This document shows, one piece after another, positions 17,703-29,199 of a stretch of 45,322 bases of DNA (its first letter is position 1; every line of letters starts with the position of its first letter). The DNA lies in the NCBI RefSeq assembly GCF_002699855.1, contig NZ_LKBW01000256.1:1-45322 (forward strand), written 5' to 3'. The notes beneath the pieces were generated by a model. That model ran no database searches. It saw only the letters and a program-made list of their open reading frames with translations, and had not been told where the DNA came from. The position numbers were made by a program, and so were the translations under genes. The DNA is from Pseudomonas amygdali (GTDB taxonomy: Bacteria; Pseudomonadota; Gammaproteobacteria; Pseudomonadales; Pseudomonadaceae).

Positions 17703-18767
17703 TCAGTTGATCTTGGCATCCAGCTCGCCACGCGCGTAGCGTTCGAACATGGCGTCCAGGGAGATCGGTTTGATCTTCGAGGCGTTGCCAGCGGTGCCGA
17801 AGGCTTCGTAGCGCGCGATGCACACGTCACGCATGGCCGAGACGGTTTTGGCCAGATACTTGCGCGGGTCGAACTCGCTTGGGTTTTTAGCCATGAATTC
17901 GCGGATGGCACCGGTAGAGGCCAGACGCAGGTCGGTATCGATGTTGACCTTGCGCACGCCGTGCTTGATGCCTTCAACGATTTCTTCGACCGGCACACCG
18001 TAGGTTTCTTTGATGTCGCCGCCGAACTCGTTGATGATCTTCAGCCATTCCTGTGGAACGGACGAGGAACCGTGCATCACCAGGTGAGTGTTAGGGATGC
18101 GCTTGTGGATCTCTTTAATACGCTCGATCGCCAGGATGTCACCGGTAGGCGGCTTGGTGAACTTGTACGCACCGTGGCTGGTGCCAATGGCAATGGCCAG
18201 AGCATCGACCTGGGTGCGCTTGACGAAGTCAGCCGCTTCTTCAGGGTCGGTCAGCATCTGGCTGTGGTCCAGAACGCCTTCCGCGCCAACACCATCTTCT
18301 TCACCGGCCATACCGGTTTCCAGCGAACCCAGCACGCCCAGCTCACCTTCCACGGAAACGCCGCAGGCGTGAGCGAAGGACACTACGCGACGGGTAACGT
18401 CGACGTTGTAGTCGTAATCGGCTGGGGACTTGCCGTCTTCACGCAGCGAGCCGTCCATCATCACCGAGCTGAAGCCCAGCTGGATCGAGCGCTGGCAGAT
18501 GTCAGGGCTGGTGCCGTGGTCCTGGTGCATGACCACCGGGATGTGCGGGAATTCTTCGATCGCGGCGAGAATCAGGTGACGCAGAAACGGCGCACCGGCG
18601 TATTTGCGGGCACCGGCAGAAGCCTGGACGATCACCGGGGAGTCGGTCTTGTCGGCCGCTTCCATAATGGCGCGCATCTGTTCCAGGTTGTTTACGTTGA
18701 AAGCTGGAACGCCGTAGCCGAATTCGGCTGCGTGGTCCAACATCTGGCGCATGCTGATAAGTGCCAT
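17703..18767 (-). CDS. fba: Fructose-1,6-bisphosphate aldolase, class II
   Basis: 354 residues. It catalyses cleavage/condensation between fructose-1,6-bisphosphate and the triose phosphates in the cytoplasm. Class II (metal-dependent) features include [16 protein letters not shown] with the metal-binding histidine, [41 protein letters not shown] and [14 protein letters not shown]. The start at 18767 ([10 protein letters not shown]) is preferred to 18833 because GAGAG precedes it and length matches the family. It is the last gene of the tktA-epd-pgk-fba direction, separated from pgk by three small lipoprotein genes. A strong terminator follows. Confidence 0.95.
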   Translation of the reverse strand: MALISMRQMLDHAAEFGYGVPAFNVNNLEQMRAIMEAADKTDSPVIVQASAGARKYAGAPFLRHLILAAIEEFPHIPVVMHQDHGTSPDICQRSIQLGFSSVMMDGSLREDGKSPADYDYNVDVTRRVVSFAHACGVSVEGELGVLGSLETGMAGEEDGVGAEGVLDHSQMLTDPEEAADFVKRTQVDALAIAIGTSHGAYKFTKPPTGDILAIERIKEIHKRIPNTHLVMHGSSSVPQEWLKIINEFGGDIKETYGVPVEEIVEGIKHGVRKVNIDTDLRLASTGAIREFMAKNPSEFDPRKYLAKTVSAMRDVCIARYEAFGTAGNASKIKPISLDAMFERYARGELDAKIN

Positions 18768-18881
18768 TGTCTGTCTCTCTCCCGGTAGGATCGTTAATCG
18801 AGCAAGCCTGCCGTAGTGGCGGCTGCCATTCAAGTTATAAGCTCAGCCACGAAGGCTGTGCGTGTGTGCCCGAGATCCGAC

Positions 18882-19208
18882 TTATCTGGCCTTGCAGCCG
18901 CGACCGATCAGATCGTTGGTAGCGTCCCAATAGATCAGGCCCTCGCTACCCTTGTTGACGAATGCCAACACATTGTTGCTGTAAAGCGTTCCGCTGGCAG
19001 CGCCGGGTTCAGCCTTGAGCCTGAACACCTGATCGCTCTGATTCAGACGAACATCGACTTCCTTTTTGGCCGAATCGATGTAGCGCCAGTTGACCTCTGC
19101 ATTGCTGTCACACACCCAACGGTTCCAGGGGTCATTGTGCTGCGATGTGCTCAGGCTCGAACAACCGCCAAGCACTGCCAAAACCCCAAGGGCAATCACG
19201 CGTCTCAT
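18882..19208 (-). CDS. MliC-like lysozyme inhibitor lipoprotein
   Basis: 108 residues with a lipoprotein signal (MRRVIALGVLAVLGGCSSL, lipobox LGGC). The body fits the MliC/PliC family: a WVCDS start, RYIDS, VRLNQSDQVFRLK, the SGTLYSNN strand, AFVNKGSEGLIYWD, and a final cysteine in GRGCKAR pairing with the first. Such proteins bind and block c-type lysozyme at the outer membrane or periplasm. AGGAG five bases before the ATG supports the start. It sits between pgk and fba with two other tiny lipoproteins, and near the LprI-like gene. Confidence 0.78.
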   Translation of the reverse strand: MRRVIALGVLAVLGGCSSLSTSQHNDPWNRWVCDSNAEVNWRYIDSAKKEVDVRLNQSDQVFRLKAEPGAASGTLYSNNVLAFVNKGSEGLIYWDATNDLIGRGCKAR

Positions 19209-19260
19209 TACATCTCCTGGCTGCCCTGCGAAACGCGGTGTATGCCGGTCGTTTCAACTG

Positions 19261-19458
19261 TCAGGGGCAGTTCTGTTCCTGTTTACGGTCGTCGGCCGGC
19301 TCACCCGTTACATGTGCCTCGACCCGTTGACTGTTTTCAGTCGTCGGCACATTCACAGAGGCCGGGCTGAATATCTGACAGGTCTTGGCATGCGAGCCAG
19401 AACCGGTACAACCAGCCAATACAACGCAGCTCATCAGAGCCAGGGCAGCGATCTTCAT
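19261..19458 (-). CDS. Small lipoprotein, unknown
   Basis: 65 residues: MKIAALALMSCVVLAGC gives a short lipoprotein signal with lipobox LAGC. The mature chain of about 49 residues is polar, with one more cysteine at CQIFSP and another at the end (QEQNCP). AAGGAG precedes the ATG by seven bases. No family is recognised. It lies on the same strand as its lipoprotein neighbours between pgk and fba. Confidence 0.65.
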   Translation of the reverse strand: MKIAALALMSCVVLAGCTGSGSHAKTCQIFSPASVNVPTTENSQRVEAHVTGEPADDRKQEQNCP

Positions 19459-19543
19459 GGCGAAACTCCTTTGCCGGAAAAATATCCACTCTTTAAAGAC
19501 CGCCCAAGCCCGTCAATGTTGCCAAACGGATTTCAGACCTGGC

Positions 19544-19774
19544 TCACAAACATCCTACATTGCCTGTTCTGGGCATGAACTCGTAACGATCCCATACCTG
19601 CGGACCGCCACGCTTGTAGATGACCGGCACTGTTTCAGCCTGCCAGCCAGCCTGATAACAGCTTAACTGGAGCGGTTGGCTCGGGGAGTCGCTCTCCACC
19701 TCTTCAACCGCAGGTTTGCCCGCGCAACCGGCCAGCAAACCTGCGATGAGAAACCACGGTAACGCCCTGACCAT
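19544..19774 (-). CDS. Small lipoprotein, unknown
   Basis: 76 residues from ATG 19774 (AAGGAG six bases upstream; an upstream in-frame ATG at 19801 lacks support). The signal MVRALPWFLIAGLLAGC has lipobox LAGC. The short mature chain contains LSCYQAGWQAETVPVIYKRG and ends in a cysteine. The family is not recognised. It starts 27 bp after the pgk stop and is probably read from the same transcript. Confidence 0.68.
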   Translation of the reverse strand: MVRALPWFLIAGLLAGCAGKPAVEEVESDSPSQPLQLSCYQAGWQAETVPVIYKRGGPQVWDRYEFMPRTGNVGCL

Positions 19775-19801
19775 TGACCACTCCTTGTCCAAGGCTTTCA
19801 T

Positions 19802-20965
19802 TCAAGCCTTGGCGCGTTGTTCGAGCACTTCTACCGCTGGCAGAACCTTGCCTTCCACGAACTCGAGGAATGCACCGCCACCGGTCGAAATGTAGGAAAT
19901 CTGTTCTGCAACACCATACTTATCGATAGCCGCCAGTGTGTCGCCACCGCCCGCGATGGAGAACGCCTGGCTTTCGCCAATGGCCCTGGCCAGCGTTTTG
20001 GTGCCTTCACCAAACTGATCGAACTCAAAAACGCCGACCGGACCGTTCCACAGGATAGTCCCGGAAGATTTCAGTAATTCGGCGAAATGCGCAGCAGTTT
20101 GCGGGCCAATATCGAGAATCATGTCGTCATCGGCGACGTCAGCGATCAGTTTGACAGTAGCGGCAGCGCTCTCGGCGAACTCCTTGGCAACCACCACGTC
20201 CGTCGGCAATGGCACGCTGACCTTGGCGGCGATGGCGCGAGCGGTGTCGAGCAGGTCAGGTTCGTACAGCGATTTACCGACCTTGTGACCGGCCGCAGCG
20301 AGGAAGGTGTTGGCAATGCCGCCGCCGACGATCAACTGATTGCAGATGCCGCTCAGGCTGTTGAGTACGTCAAGCTTGGTGGACACCTTGGAGCCGGCAA
20401 CGATGGCAGTCATCGGCTGAGCCGGAGCGCCCAAGGCCTTGCCCAGCGCTTCAAGCTCGGCGGCCAGCAACGGGCCTGCCGCTGCCACTTTGGCGAATTT
20501 GGCAACGCCGTGGGTCGAGCCCTCGGCACGGTGAGCGGTACCGAAAGCGTCCATCACGAACACGTCGCACAGGGCCGCATATTTCTGTGCCAGCTCGTCG
20601 GCGTTCTTTTTCTCACCCTTGTTGAAGCGAACGTTCTCGAACAGCACGACGTCGCCGGCCTTGACGTCAACGCCGTCCAGATAATCGGCAACCAGCGGAA
20701 CATCACGACCCAATGCCTTGCTCAGGTAATCGGCAACCGGCTTGAGGCTGTTTTCAGCAGAGAATTCGCCCTCGGTCGGACGACCCAGGTGCGAGCAGAC
20801 CATGACGGCCGCGCCTTTTTCCAACGCCAGCCTGATGGTCGGCAGCGAGGCAAGAATACGTGCATCACTGCTGACAACGCCGTCCTTTACCGGGACATTG
20901 AGGTCTTCGCGGATCAGTACACGTTTACCTTGCAGATCGAGGTCAGTCATCTTCAAGACGGTCAT
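19802..20965 (-). CDS. pgk: Phosphoglycerate kinase
   Basis: 387 residues, the usual Pseudomonas length. It transfers the acyl phosphate of 1,3-bisphosphoglycerate to ADP. Visible motifs: [57 protein letters not shown], [13 protein letters not shown] and the C-terminal nucleotide loop [10 protein letters not shown]...[12 protein letters not shown]. The frame is open well upstream, but AGGA six bases before ATG 20965 and family length fix the start (MTVLKMTDL). It follows epd by 22 bp. Confidence 0.95.
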   Translation of the reverse strand: MTVLKMTDLDLQGKRVLIREDLNVPVKDGVVSSDARILASLPTIRLALEKGAAVMVCSHLGRPTEGEFSAENSLKPVADYLSKALGRDVPLVADYLDGVDVKAGDVVLFENVRFNKGEKKNADELAQKYAALCDVFVMDAFGTAHRAEGSTHGVAKFAKVAAAGPLLAAELEALGKALGAPAQPMTAIVAGSKVSTKLDVLNSLSGICNQLIVGGGIANTFLAAAGHKVGKSLYEPDLLDTARAIAAKVSVPLPTDVVVAKEFAESAAATVKLIADVADDDMILDIGPQTAAHFAELLKSSGTILWNGPVGVFEFDQFGEGTKTLARAIGESQAFSIAGGGDTLAAIDKYGVAEQISYISTGGGAFLEFVEGKVLPAVEVLEQRAKA

Positions 20966-20987
20966 GAGCATTCCTGTTTTTTTACTG

Positions 20988-22031
20988 TTATTGGTCAGCG
21001 ACGCGCAGAAAGTGATCGGCGACGTCGAGCATTCGGTTGGCAAAACCCCATTCGTTATCGAACCAGGCCAGCAGATTGACCAGCCTGGGACCGGAAACGC
21101 GGGTCTGACTCGCATCGACAATCGCCGAATGCGGGTCATGGTTGAAATCGCAGCTGGCGTGCGGCAACTCAGTGTAGGCCAGCAGTCCCTTGAGCGGGCC
21201 GCTGGTGGCGGCCTCACGCAAAATACGGTTGATCTCGACAGCGTCGGTGTCTCGCGACATTTGCAGCGTAATGTCCAGGCAAGACACATTGACGGTCGGA
21301 ACACGAACAGCTTTGGCCTGAATTCGGCCGGCAAGTTCCGGAAGCAGCCGCTCGATTCCGCGCGCCAGACCGGTGGACACCGGAATGATCGACTGAAACG
21401 CCGAGCGCGTACGGCGCAGATCTTCGTGGTGATAGGCGTCGATTACCGGCTGATCATTCATTGCCGAATGGATGGTCGTGATGGTGATGTACTCAAGGCC
21501 GATGGCCTGATCCAGCAGACGCAGCAGCGGCACACTGCAATTGGTGGTACACGACGCTGCGGAGACCAGTAATTCCCGGCCAGTCAGCTTCTGCTGGTTG
21601 ACGCCGAACACGACAGTGGCGTCGACATCCCGCTCGCTGGCCATCGGCTGAGAGAACAGCACCCTCGGCGCACCGGCATTCAGAAAGCGCTGGCCGTCTT
21701 CGCGAGTGTTGTAGACACCGGAACACTCAAGCACAAGATCGACCTCCAGCCCGGCCCAGTCGATGCCTTCCGGCGTCGCACTGCGCAGAACCTTGATGCG
21801 GTGATCATTGATATGCAGGTATTGCCCCTCGACCCGCACTTCGCCGGGAAACCGGCCGTGTGTGGAGTCAAAGCGCGTGAGGTATTCGAGACTGGCCATG
21901 TCGGCCAGATCATTGATGGCAACCACTTCAAACCCGGCCTTGGCCCCTCGCTCGCACAGTGCGCGAACGACGCAACGACCAATACGGCCGTAACCGTTCA
22001 GAGCAACTTTGTAAGGGCGGGGCTGGGGCAT
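20988..22031 (-). CDS. epd: Erythrose-4-phosphate dehydrogenase (GAPDH family)
   Basis: 347 residues. Rossmann start [17 protein letters not shown], catalytic cysteine in [12 protein letters not shown], catalytic histidine in [11 protein letters not shown], and C-terminal [13 protein letters not shown]. The gene order tktA-epd-pgk-fba and the [11 protein letters not shown] variant favour erythrose-4-phosphate dehydrogenase, the first step towards pyridoxal phosphate, over glycolytic GAPDH. The two families are close, so activity on glyceraldehyde-3-phosphate cannot be excluded. No strong ribosome-binding site is visible; the start is chosen because the [16 protein letters not shown] terminus fits the family. 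Confidence 0.88.
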   Translation of the reverse strand: MPQPRPYKVALNGYGRIGRCVVRALCERGAKAGFEVVAINDLADMASLEYLTRFDSTHGRFPGEVRVEGQYLHINDHRIKVLRSATPEGIDWAGLEVDLVLECSGVYNTREDGQRFLNAGAPRVLFSQPMASERDVDATVVFGVNQQKLTGRELLVSAASCTTNCSVPLLRLLDQAIGLEYITITTIHSAMNDQPVIDAYHHEDLRRTRSAFQSIIPVSTGLARGIERLLPELAGRIQAKAVRVPTVNVSCLDITLQMSRDTDAVEINRILREAATSGPLKGLLAYTELPHASCDFNHDPHSAIVDASQTRVSGPRLVNLLAWFDNEWGFANRMLDVADHFLRVADQ

Positions 22032-22058
22032 GAAGTTTTCGCCAGGGAATAACAGTCA

Positions 22059-22145
22059 TGTGGGAGCGGACTTGTCCGCGAATGGCAGCACTCGGTTCAG
22101 CTGATTTACCGAGTTGCTACATTCGCGAGCAAGCTCGCTCCCACA
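22059..22145. repeat. Inverted REP pair between tktA and epd
   Basis: GTGGGAGCGGACTTGTCCGC (from 22059) and its partner GCGAGCAAGCTCGCTCCCAC (ending about 22143) face each other, each with an internal palindrome. This is a well-known Pseudomonas interspersed element. It can fold into a large hairpin in the tktA-epd transcript. Confidence 0.85.
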
Positions 22146-22172
22146 ACATCAACATCAACGTTACATAGCTGA

Positions 22173-24170
22173 TCAGTCTTCAAGCAGCTCTTCAGCCGTG
22201 CTCAAGACGTTTTCCAGCGTAAAGCCGAACTCTTCGAACAAGGCTGACGCAGGGGCCGACTCGCCGAACGTGGTCATGCCGATCACGCGACCTTCCAGAC
22301 CCACGTATTTGTACCAGTAGTCGGCGTGAGCCGCTTCGATGGCAATACGTGCACTGACCTGCAGCGGCAGAACAGCCTGCTTGTAGGCCGCATCCTGAGC
22401 TTCGAAGATGCTGGTGCATGGCATGGAGACCACACGAACGTTGCGACCCTGCTCGGTCAGCTTGTCATACGCCTGCACAGCCAGACCGACTTCAGAACCG
22501 GTCGCGATCAGAATTAGCTCAGGCTCTGCAGCGCAGTCACGCAGTACATAGCCGCCACGGGCAATGGCATCTATTTGCTGCTGTTCACGCGCTTGGTGAG
22601 TCAGGTTCTGACGCGAGAAAATCAACGCGGATGGGCCGTCATTGCGCTCGATGGCGTGTTTCCAGGCCACTGCCGATTCCACGGCATCTGCCGGACGCCA
22701 GGTGTCCAGGTTCGGCGTGGTACGCAGGCTGGTCAGTTGCTCGATCGGCTGGTGAGTCGGGCCGTCTTCGCCCAGACCGATGGAGTCGTGGGTGAATACA
22801 TAGATCACGCGCTTCTTCATCAGCGAGGCCATACGCACCGCGTTGCGAGCGTATTCCATGAAGATCAGGAAGGTTGCGCCGTACGGCACGAAGCCGCCGT
22901 GCAGGGCGATACCGTTCATCATGGCGCCCATACCGAACTCACGAACACCGTAGTGCAGGTAGTTGCCGTTAGGGTCTTCGCCAGTGATGCTCTTGCAGCC
23001 TTTCCAGATGGTCAGGTTGGAGCCGGCCAGGTCGGCCGAACCACCGAGAATTTCAGGCAGCAACGGGCCCAATGCGCTCAGGGCGTTCTGGCTGGCCTTA
23101 CGGCTGGCGATGGTTTCGCCTTTGGCGTTGACTTCGGCGACATAAGCAGCGGATTTCTCAGCAAAGTCAGCAGGCAACTCGCCGCTCATGCGACGGATGA
23201 AGTCGTTGGTCAGTTCAGGGAAAGCGGCGGAATAGGCAGCAAAGCGCTGATCCCACTCGGCTTCGGCAGCCAGGCCTTTTTCTTTCGCATTCCACTCGGC
23301 GTAGATATCAGCCGGAATTTCGAAAGGACCGTGGTTCCATTTCAGGGCCGCGCGAGTCAGGGCGATTTCGTCCGCACCCAGCGGCGCACCGTGGGATTCT
23401 TCCTTGCCCTGCTTGTTCGGCGAGCCGAAACCGATGGTGGTCTTGCAGCAGATCAGTGTTGGCTTGTCGCTCTTGCGCGCAGTGTCGATGGCTGTCTTGA
23501 TTTCTTCAGGGTCATGGCCGTCGACATTGCGGATCACCAGCCAGCCGTAGGACTCGAAGCGCTTCGGCGTATCGTCGGTGAACCAGCCTTCGACTTCACC
23601 ATCGATGGAGATGCCGTTGTCGTCGTAAAACGCAATCAGCTTGTCCAGTTGCAGCGTGCCGGCCAGGGAAGCGACTTCGTGGGAAATACCTTCCATCATG
23701 CAGCCATCACCCATGAACACGTAGGTATGGTGATCAACGATGGAATGGCCTGGGCGGTTGAACTGTGCAGCGAGGGTTTTCTCGGCAGCGGCAAAACCGA
23801 CAGCGTTGGCAAAGCCCTGACCCAGCGGACCGGTGGTGGTCTCGACGCCTGGGGTGTAGCCAAACTCCGGGTGGCCCGGTGTGCGGCTGTGCAGTTGACG
23901 GAAGTTTTTCAGGTCGTCGATGGACAGGTCGTAGCCGGTCAGGTGCAGCAACGAATAGACCAGCATCGAGCCGTGGCCGTTGGACATGATGAAACGGTCA
24001 CGGTCAGCAAACGCAGGGTTTGCAGGGTTGTGCTTCAGATAATCACGCCACAGAACCTCGGCGATATCCGCCATGCCCATCGGGGCACCCGGATGGCCGC
24101 TGTTGGCTTTTTGCACGGCATCCATGCTTAGGGCACGAATAGCATTGGCACGCTCACGACGGCTTGGCAT
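22173..24170 (-). CDS. tktA: Transketolase
   Basis: 665 residues. Thiamine-diphosphate enzyme of the non-oxidative pentose phosphate pathway. Motifs: [27 protein letters not shown] at the N-terminus, the ThDP-binding [12 protein letters not shown]...[30 protein letters not shown], and the C-terminal [14 protein letters not shown]. The start at 24170 ([14 protein letters not shown]) has AGGAG seven bases upstream; in-frame ATG 24251 lacks support. It is the first gene of the sugar-phosphate block and is divergent from the ArsR-methyltransferase gene. Confidence 0.95.
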   Translation of the reverse strand: MPSRRERANAIRALSMDAVQKANSGHPGAPMGMADIAEVLWRDYLKHNPANPAFADRDRFIMSNGHGSMLVYSLLHLTGYDLSIDDLKNFRQLHSRTPGHPEFGYTPGVETTTGPLGQGFANAVGFAAAEKTLAAQFNRPGHSIVDHHTYVFMGDGCMMEGISHEVASLAGTLQLDKLIAFYDDNGISIDGEVEGWFTDDTPKRFESYGWLVIRNVDGHDPEEIKTAIDTARKSDKPTLICCKTTIGFGSPNKQGKEESHGAPLGADEIALTRAALKWNHGPFEIPADIYAEWNAKEKGLAAEAEWDQRFAAYSAAFPELTNDFIRRMSGELPADFAEKSAAYVAEVNAKGETIASRKASQNALSALGPLLPEILGGSADLAGSNLTIWKGCKSITGEDPNGNYLHYGVREFGMGAMMNGIALHGGFVPYGATFLIFMEYARNAVRMASLMKKRVIYVFTHDSIGLGEDGPTHQPIEQLTSLRTTPNLDTWRPADAVESAVAWKHAIERNDGPSALIFSRQNLTHQAREQQQIDAIARGGYVLRDCAAEPELILIATGSEVGLAVQAYDKLTEQGRNVRVVSMPCTSIFEAQDAAYKQAVLPLQVSARIAIEAAHADYWYKYVGLEGRVIGMTTFGESAPASALFEEFGFTLENVLSTAEELLED

Positions 24171-24364
24171 CGCTGATCTCCTGGGAATTGTAAAATTAGG
24201 ATCGGAAAAAAGACGGCCATTTTCCCTCAGGGACAGGCCGGGGGCAATCACAGATAGTCGACCATAGGCTTTTTTCCGGGGTTACGGACATTATTTGCCC
24301 TGTAAAGACTGGATTACCCATCAGCGCAACAAGTTCAGAATGCCTGACCGGTGCCACCCATCCA

Positions 24365-24390
24365 GCAATATCAAAACTTTTTGATATTGC
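24365..24390. promoter_or_regulatory. Perfect palindrome, candidate ArsR-family operator
   Basis: Arms GCAATATCAAAA (24365-24376) and TTTTGATATTGC (24379-24390), with only two bases between, form a perfect 12-bp inverted repeat. It lies 40 bp before the ArsR-methyltransferase gene. ArsR-family dimers bind imperfect AT-rich dyads of this size, so autoregulation is the natural reading. It could also act on the divergent tktA. There is no T-run, and the preceding gene is divergent, so it is not a terminator. Confidence 0.65.
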
Positions 24391-24429
24391 CCTTGCAGCG
24401 CTCCGGATCGCTCTCTAGACTGCGCAGCT

Positions 24430-25425
24430 ATGAACCTGCGTGTACCTGCCATTCGCCATGATGCATGCGACGACCTCTCTGCATTGTGCAAGGCCGGCGG
24501 AGATCCCTTGCGGCTCAACGTACTGCGTGTGCTGACCAACGATTCGTTCGGCGTGCTTGAGCTGGCGCAGATTTTTGCCATCGGTCAGTCCGGCATGAGC
24601 CACCACCTCAAGGTGCTGGCGCAGGCCGATCTGGTTGCAACGCGGCGTGAAGGCAATGCGATTTTCTACCGTCGCGCCCTGCCCCACACTGAATTGCCGG
24701 GTGGCAGGCTGCATGCGGCGCTGCTTGATGAAGTGGACACGCTGAACCTGCCGGACGACGTACAGAGCCGCATAGGCCTGGTGCATCGACAACGTGCACT
24801 GGCTAGCCAGGATTTCTTTGCCCGTACTGCCGAAAAGTTTCGTGCCCAGCAAGACCTGATCGCCGGTCTGGCGCAGTACAGCGAAAGCCTGCTGACCCTG
24901 CTCGACAAACTGAGCTTTGGTGCGCAGGCAACCGCTCTGGAAGTAGGCCCCGGTGACGGCGGCTTCCTCCCTGAGCTGGCGCGGCGCTTCGGTCAGGTCA
25001 TCGCGATGGACAACAGCCCGGTGATGCTGGACCTGGCGCGTGGCGTCTGCGAGCGCAAGGCGCTGGCTAACGTTGAGCTGAGGCTGGCCGATGCACTGAC
25101 CGACGCTAAAGTCAGTGCCGACTGCGTCGTCCTCAACATGGTGCTGCACCATTTCGCAGTCCCGGCCCAGGCCCTGAGGCAACTGGCCGAACACGTAAAA
25201 CCCGGCGGTAGTTTGCTGGTAACAGAATTGTGTAGTCATGACCAGAGCTGGGCCAGGGAGGCCTGTGGCGATCTCTGGTTAGGTTTCGAGCAGGAAGACC
25301 TGGCCCGTTGGGCCATCGCTGCGGGGCTAGTTCCCGGGGAAAGCCTTTATGTAGGCTTACGTAATGGTTTCCAGATCCAGGTTCGCCATTTTCAGCGACC
25401 GGCTGGCGACACTCACCATCGGTAA
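24430..25425 (+). CDS. ArsR-family regulator fused to SAM-dependent methyltransferase
   Basis: 331 residues. About residues 10-90 form an ArsR winged helix (DPLRLNVLRVLTNDSFGVLELAQIF, recognition helix GQSGMSHHLKVLAQADLV, wing RREGNAIFYRR). Residues about 150-300 form a class I methyltransferase: motif I LEVGPGDGGFLPEL, AMDNSPVMLDLAR, and VVLNMVLHHFAVPAQALRQL. Fusions of this type next to SAM-cycle genes are thought to sense SAM or SAH (as SahR does in other Proteobacteria); that role here is inference from the 20 bp gap to metK. No clear ribosome-binding site precedes the ATG. The palindrome upstream suggests autoregulation. Confidence 0.88.
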   Translation: MNLRVPAIRHDACDDLSALCKAGGDPLRLNVLRVLTNDSFGVLELAQIFAIGQSGMSHHLKVLAQADLVATRREGNAIFYRRALPHTELPGGRLHAALLDEVDTLNLPDDVQSRIGLVHRQRALASQDFFARTAEKFRAQQDLIAGLAQYSESLLTLLDKLSFGAQATALEVGPGDGGFLPELARRFGQVIAMDNSPVMLDLARGVCERKALANVELRLADALTDAKVSADCVVLNMVLHHFAVPAQALRQLAEHVKPGGSLLVTELCSHDQSWAREACGDLWLGFEQEDLARWAIAAGLVPGESLYVGLRNGFQIQVRHFQRPAGDTHHR

Positions 25426-25445
25426 AATGAAGGAAACCCGTAGAG

Positions 25446-26636
25446 ATGAGCGAATATTCACTTTTCACCTCCGAGTCCGTGTCCGAAGGACATCCGGACA
25501 AGATCGCCGACCAGATTTCCGACGCGGTTCTGGACGCTATCATCGCTGAAGACAAATACGCCCGTGTAGCGTGCGAAACACTGGTCAAGACCGGTGTGGC
25601 AATCATCGCTGGCGAAGTGTCGACTTCGGCCTGGGTCGATCTGGAAGACATCGTGCGTAACGTCATCCTCGACATCGGCTACAACAGCTCCGACGTCGGT
25701 TTCGACGGCGCGACTTGCGGCGTGATGAACATCATCGGCAAACAGTCGGTAGACATCGCCCAAGGCGTTGACCGCAGCAAGCCTGAAGATCAGGGCGCTG
25801 GCGACCAGGGCCTGATGTTCGGCTACGCCAGCAACGAAACCGACGTGCTGATGCCAGCACCGATCACCTTCTCTCACCAATTGGTGCAGCGTCAGGCCGA
25901 AGCGCGTAAATCCGGCCTGCTGCCGTGGTTGCGCCCGGATGCAAAATCCCAGGTTACCTGCCGTTACGAAAACGGCAAGGTTGTCGGCGTCGACGCCATC
26001 GTACTGTCGACTCAGCACAACCCGGATGTGTCCTACAAGGACCTGCGCGAAGGCGTGATGGAGCTGATCGTCAAGCACGTCATCCCTGCGCACCTGCTGC
26101 ACAAGGACACCCAGTTCCACATCAACCCGACCGGCAACTTCATCATCGGTGGCCCGGTAGGTGACTGTGGCCTGACCGGCCGCAAGATCATCGTCGACAC
26201 CTACGGCGGCATGGCCCGTCACGGTGGCGGTGCATTCTCCGGCAAGGACCCATCGAAGGTTGACCGTTCGGCTGCTTACGCCGGTCGTTACGTGGCCAAG
26301 AATATCGTGGCTGCCGGTCTGGCCGAGCGTTGCGAAATTCAGGTGTCCTACGCTATCGGCGTGGCCCAGCCGACGTCGATCTCGCTGAACACCTTCGGCA
26401 CCGGCAAGCTGTCCGATGACAAGATCATCAAGCTGGTCCGCGACAACTTCGACCTGCGCCCATACGCCATCACCACCATGCTCGACCTGCTGCACCCGAT
26501 GTACCAGGCCACTGCGGCCTACGGCCACTTCGGCCGTACCCCGGTCGAAATGACCGTTGGCGATGACACCTTCACCGCCTTCACCTGGGAAAAAACCGAC
26601 CGCGCCGACGCCCTGCGCGCCGCTGCCGACCTGTAA
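25446..26636 (+). CDS. metK: S-adenosylmethionine synthetase
   Basis: 396 residues, full length. It makes SAM from methionine and ATP. Motifs: the N-terminal [53 protein letters not shown] and [14 protein letters not shown] (P-loop-like signature). The ATG at 25446 has AAGGA upstream. The short distance to the ArsR-methyltransferase gene suggests they share a transcript. No SAM riboswitch-like fold could be made out in the 20 bp gap or upstream of the regulator. Confidence 0.96.
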   Translation: MSEYSLFTSESVSEGHPDKIADQISDAVLDAIIAEDKYARVACETLVKTGVAIIAGEVSTSAWVDLEDIVRNVILDIGYNSSDVGFDGATCGVMNIIGKQSVDIAQGVDRSKPEDQGAGDQGLMFGYASNETDVLMPAPITFSHQLVQRQAEARKSGLLPWLRPDAKSQVTCRYENGKVVGVDAIVLSTQHNPDVSYKDLREGVMELIVKHVIPAHLLHKDTQFHINPTGNFIIGGPVGDCGLTGRKIIVDTYGGMARHGGGAFSGKDPSKVDRSAAYAGRYVAKNIVAAGLAERCEIQVSYAIGVAQPTSISLNTFGTGKLSDDKIIKLVRDNFDLRPYAITTMLDLLHPMYQATAAYGHFGRTPVEMTVGDDTFTAFTWEKTDRADALRAAADL

Positions 26637-26644
26637 AAACCAGT

Positions 26645-26684
26645 AAAAAAGCCTCGAGCGACCTGGTCGTTCGGGGCTTTTTTT
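26645..26684 (+). terminator. Rho-independent terminator of metK
   Basis: AAAAAAGCC-TCGAGCGACC pairs with GGTCGTTCG-GGGCTTTTTT around a short loop and ends in a run of T, 8 bp after the metK stop. The stem has minor mismatches but is strong. Confidence 0.88.
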
Positions 26685-26696
26685 CGTCTGGCGATT

Positions 26697-26910
26697 ATCG
26701 TGCGACGCTCCGCGTCGCATGCCGTTCTGGACGCTCTGCGTCCGATCTTGAATACGCGGCGCAGCACAGATCTGTGACGCGGAGCGTCACGCACTGCATT
26801 CCGACGCTGGAGCGTGCGGAACGATAACCTCAACTATCTCAACTATCTCAACTATCGTGCGACGCTCCGCGTCGTATGCCGTTCCGGACGCTCTGCGTCC
26901 TGTCATCAAA
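26697..26910. repeat. REP palindrome cluster with 3x9 bp tandem repeat
   Basis: The metK-ligB gap holds several GACGC-N3-GCGTC palindromes: GCGACGC-tcc-GCGTCGC at about 26702, GGACGC-tct-GCGTCC at about 26728, GTGACGC-gga-GCGTCAC at about 26775, and a second pair at about 26860-26900. It is the same family as 17490-17641. Inside it, CTCAACTAT is repeated three times in tandem (26829-26855). No gene is credible here. The second pair nearly copies the first (cgtgcgacgctccgcgtcg and tatgccgtt/catgccgtt). Confidence 0.8.
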
Positions 26911-27000
26911 CAGGCCGCGCAGGGCTTTGGCAAAACCCGGTAACCAAGCAACCCGTCTATAAACAACACCAGCAACTAGCCTCATCGAGCCCATTCCTAA

Positions 27001-28701
<1,701 letters not shown>

Positions 28702-28741
28702 CGGACGTCCATTTTTTGGTCCGTATTCAAACGGAGTTCAT

Positions 28742-29152
28742 ATGCAGTTTTTATCACCACTGATCCTTTTCACCAGTTGCACGCTACTGGCTACAACGCT
28801 GCTGGCAGATGAGCAGGCACCCGCACCTTCCGAGTGCCAGATCAAAAGCCAGGAAATCAGCAGCAAGATTCAGGACGCCAAGACCGAAGGTAACAAGGCC
28901 GAGCAGGTCGGGCTTGAGAAGGCCCTCGCCGAGGTCAATGCCAACTGCACCGAAACCTCATTGATCAAGCAGAGAAAGCAAAAGGTGCTGGACGCCAAGC
29001 AGGAAGTCAGCCGCCGCCAGACCGACTTGAACAAGGCCATGGACAAAGGTGATCCGGAGAAGATCAACAAGCGCAAGGACAAGCTGGCCGAGTCGCGCAA
29101 AGAGTTGCAGGAAGCCCAGACCGACCTTGAGAAGGTCCAGCCTGACGATTGA
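28742..29152 (+). CDS. DUF1090 family periplasmic protein
   Basis: 136 residues: signal peptide (MQFLSPLILFTSCTLLATTLLADE), a cysteine pair (ECQIKSQ...NANCTE) and a long charged helix or coiled coil (LDAKQEVSRRQTDLNKAMDKGDPEKINKRKDKLAESRKEL). This matches the DUF1090/YqjC family of small periplasmic proteins, whose role is unknown. GGAG precedes the ATG by five bases. It follows ligB by 40 bp. Confidence 0.8.
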   Translation: MQFLSPLILFTSCTLLATTLLADEQAPAPSECQIKSQEISSKIQDAKTEGNKAEQVGLEKALAEVNANCTETSLIKQRKQKVLDAKQEVSRRQTDLNKAMDKGDPEKINKRKDKLAESRKELQEAQTDLEKVQPDD

Positions 29153-29155
29153 TCA

Positions 29156-29194
29156 AGGTTGCGGCGCTGCTGCTTATCGGCAGCGCCGCAACCT
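29156..29194. terminator. 15-bp perfect stem between convergent genes
   Basis: AGGTTGCGGCGCTGC (29156-29170) and GCAGCGCCGCAACCT (29180-29194) form a perfect stem with a nine-base loop, between the convergent DUF1090 and MAPEG genes. There is no T-run on either side, so it is a bidirectional barrier or mRNA 3' stabiliser rather than a canonical terminator. Confidence 0.7.
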
Positions 29195-29199
29195 GGCTG

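Noticed and set aside
17453..17710. 85-codon frame over the REP cluster
   Set aside because: The frame only reads through palindromic repeats (cysteine/arginine-rich) and is not a gene.
17961..18788. 275-codon frame opposite fba
   Set aside because: Shadow of the aldolase gene.
22575..24131. 518-codon open frame opposite tktA
   Set aside because: It mirrors the transketolase codons in a GC-rich genome; no ribosome-binding site or domain.
24252..24429. SAM or SAH riboswitch upstream of the ArsR-methyltransferase/metK unit
   Set aside because: Only the palindrome is evident; no helices or conserved cores of SAM-I, SAM-II or SAH riboswitches could be recognised by eye.
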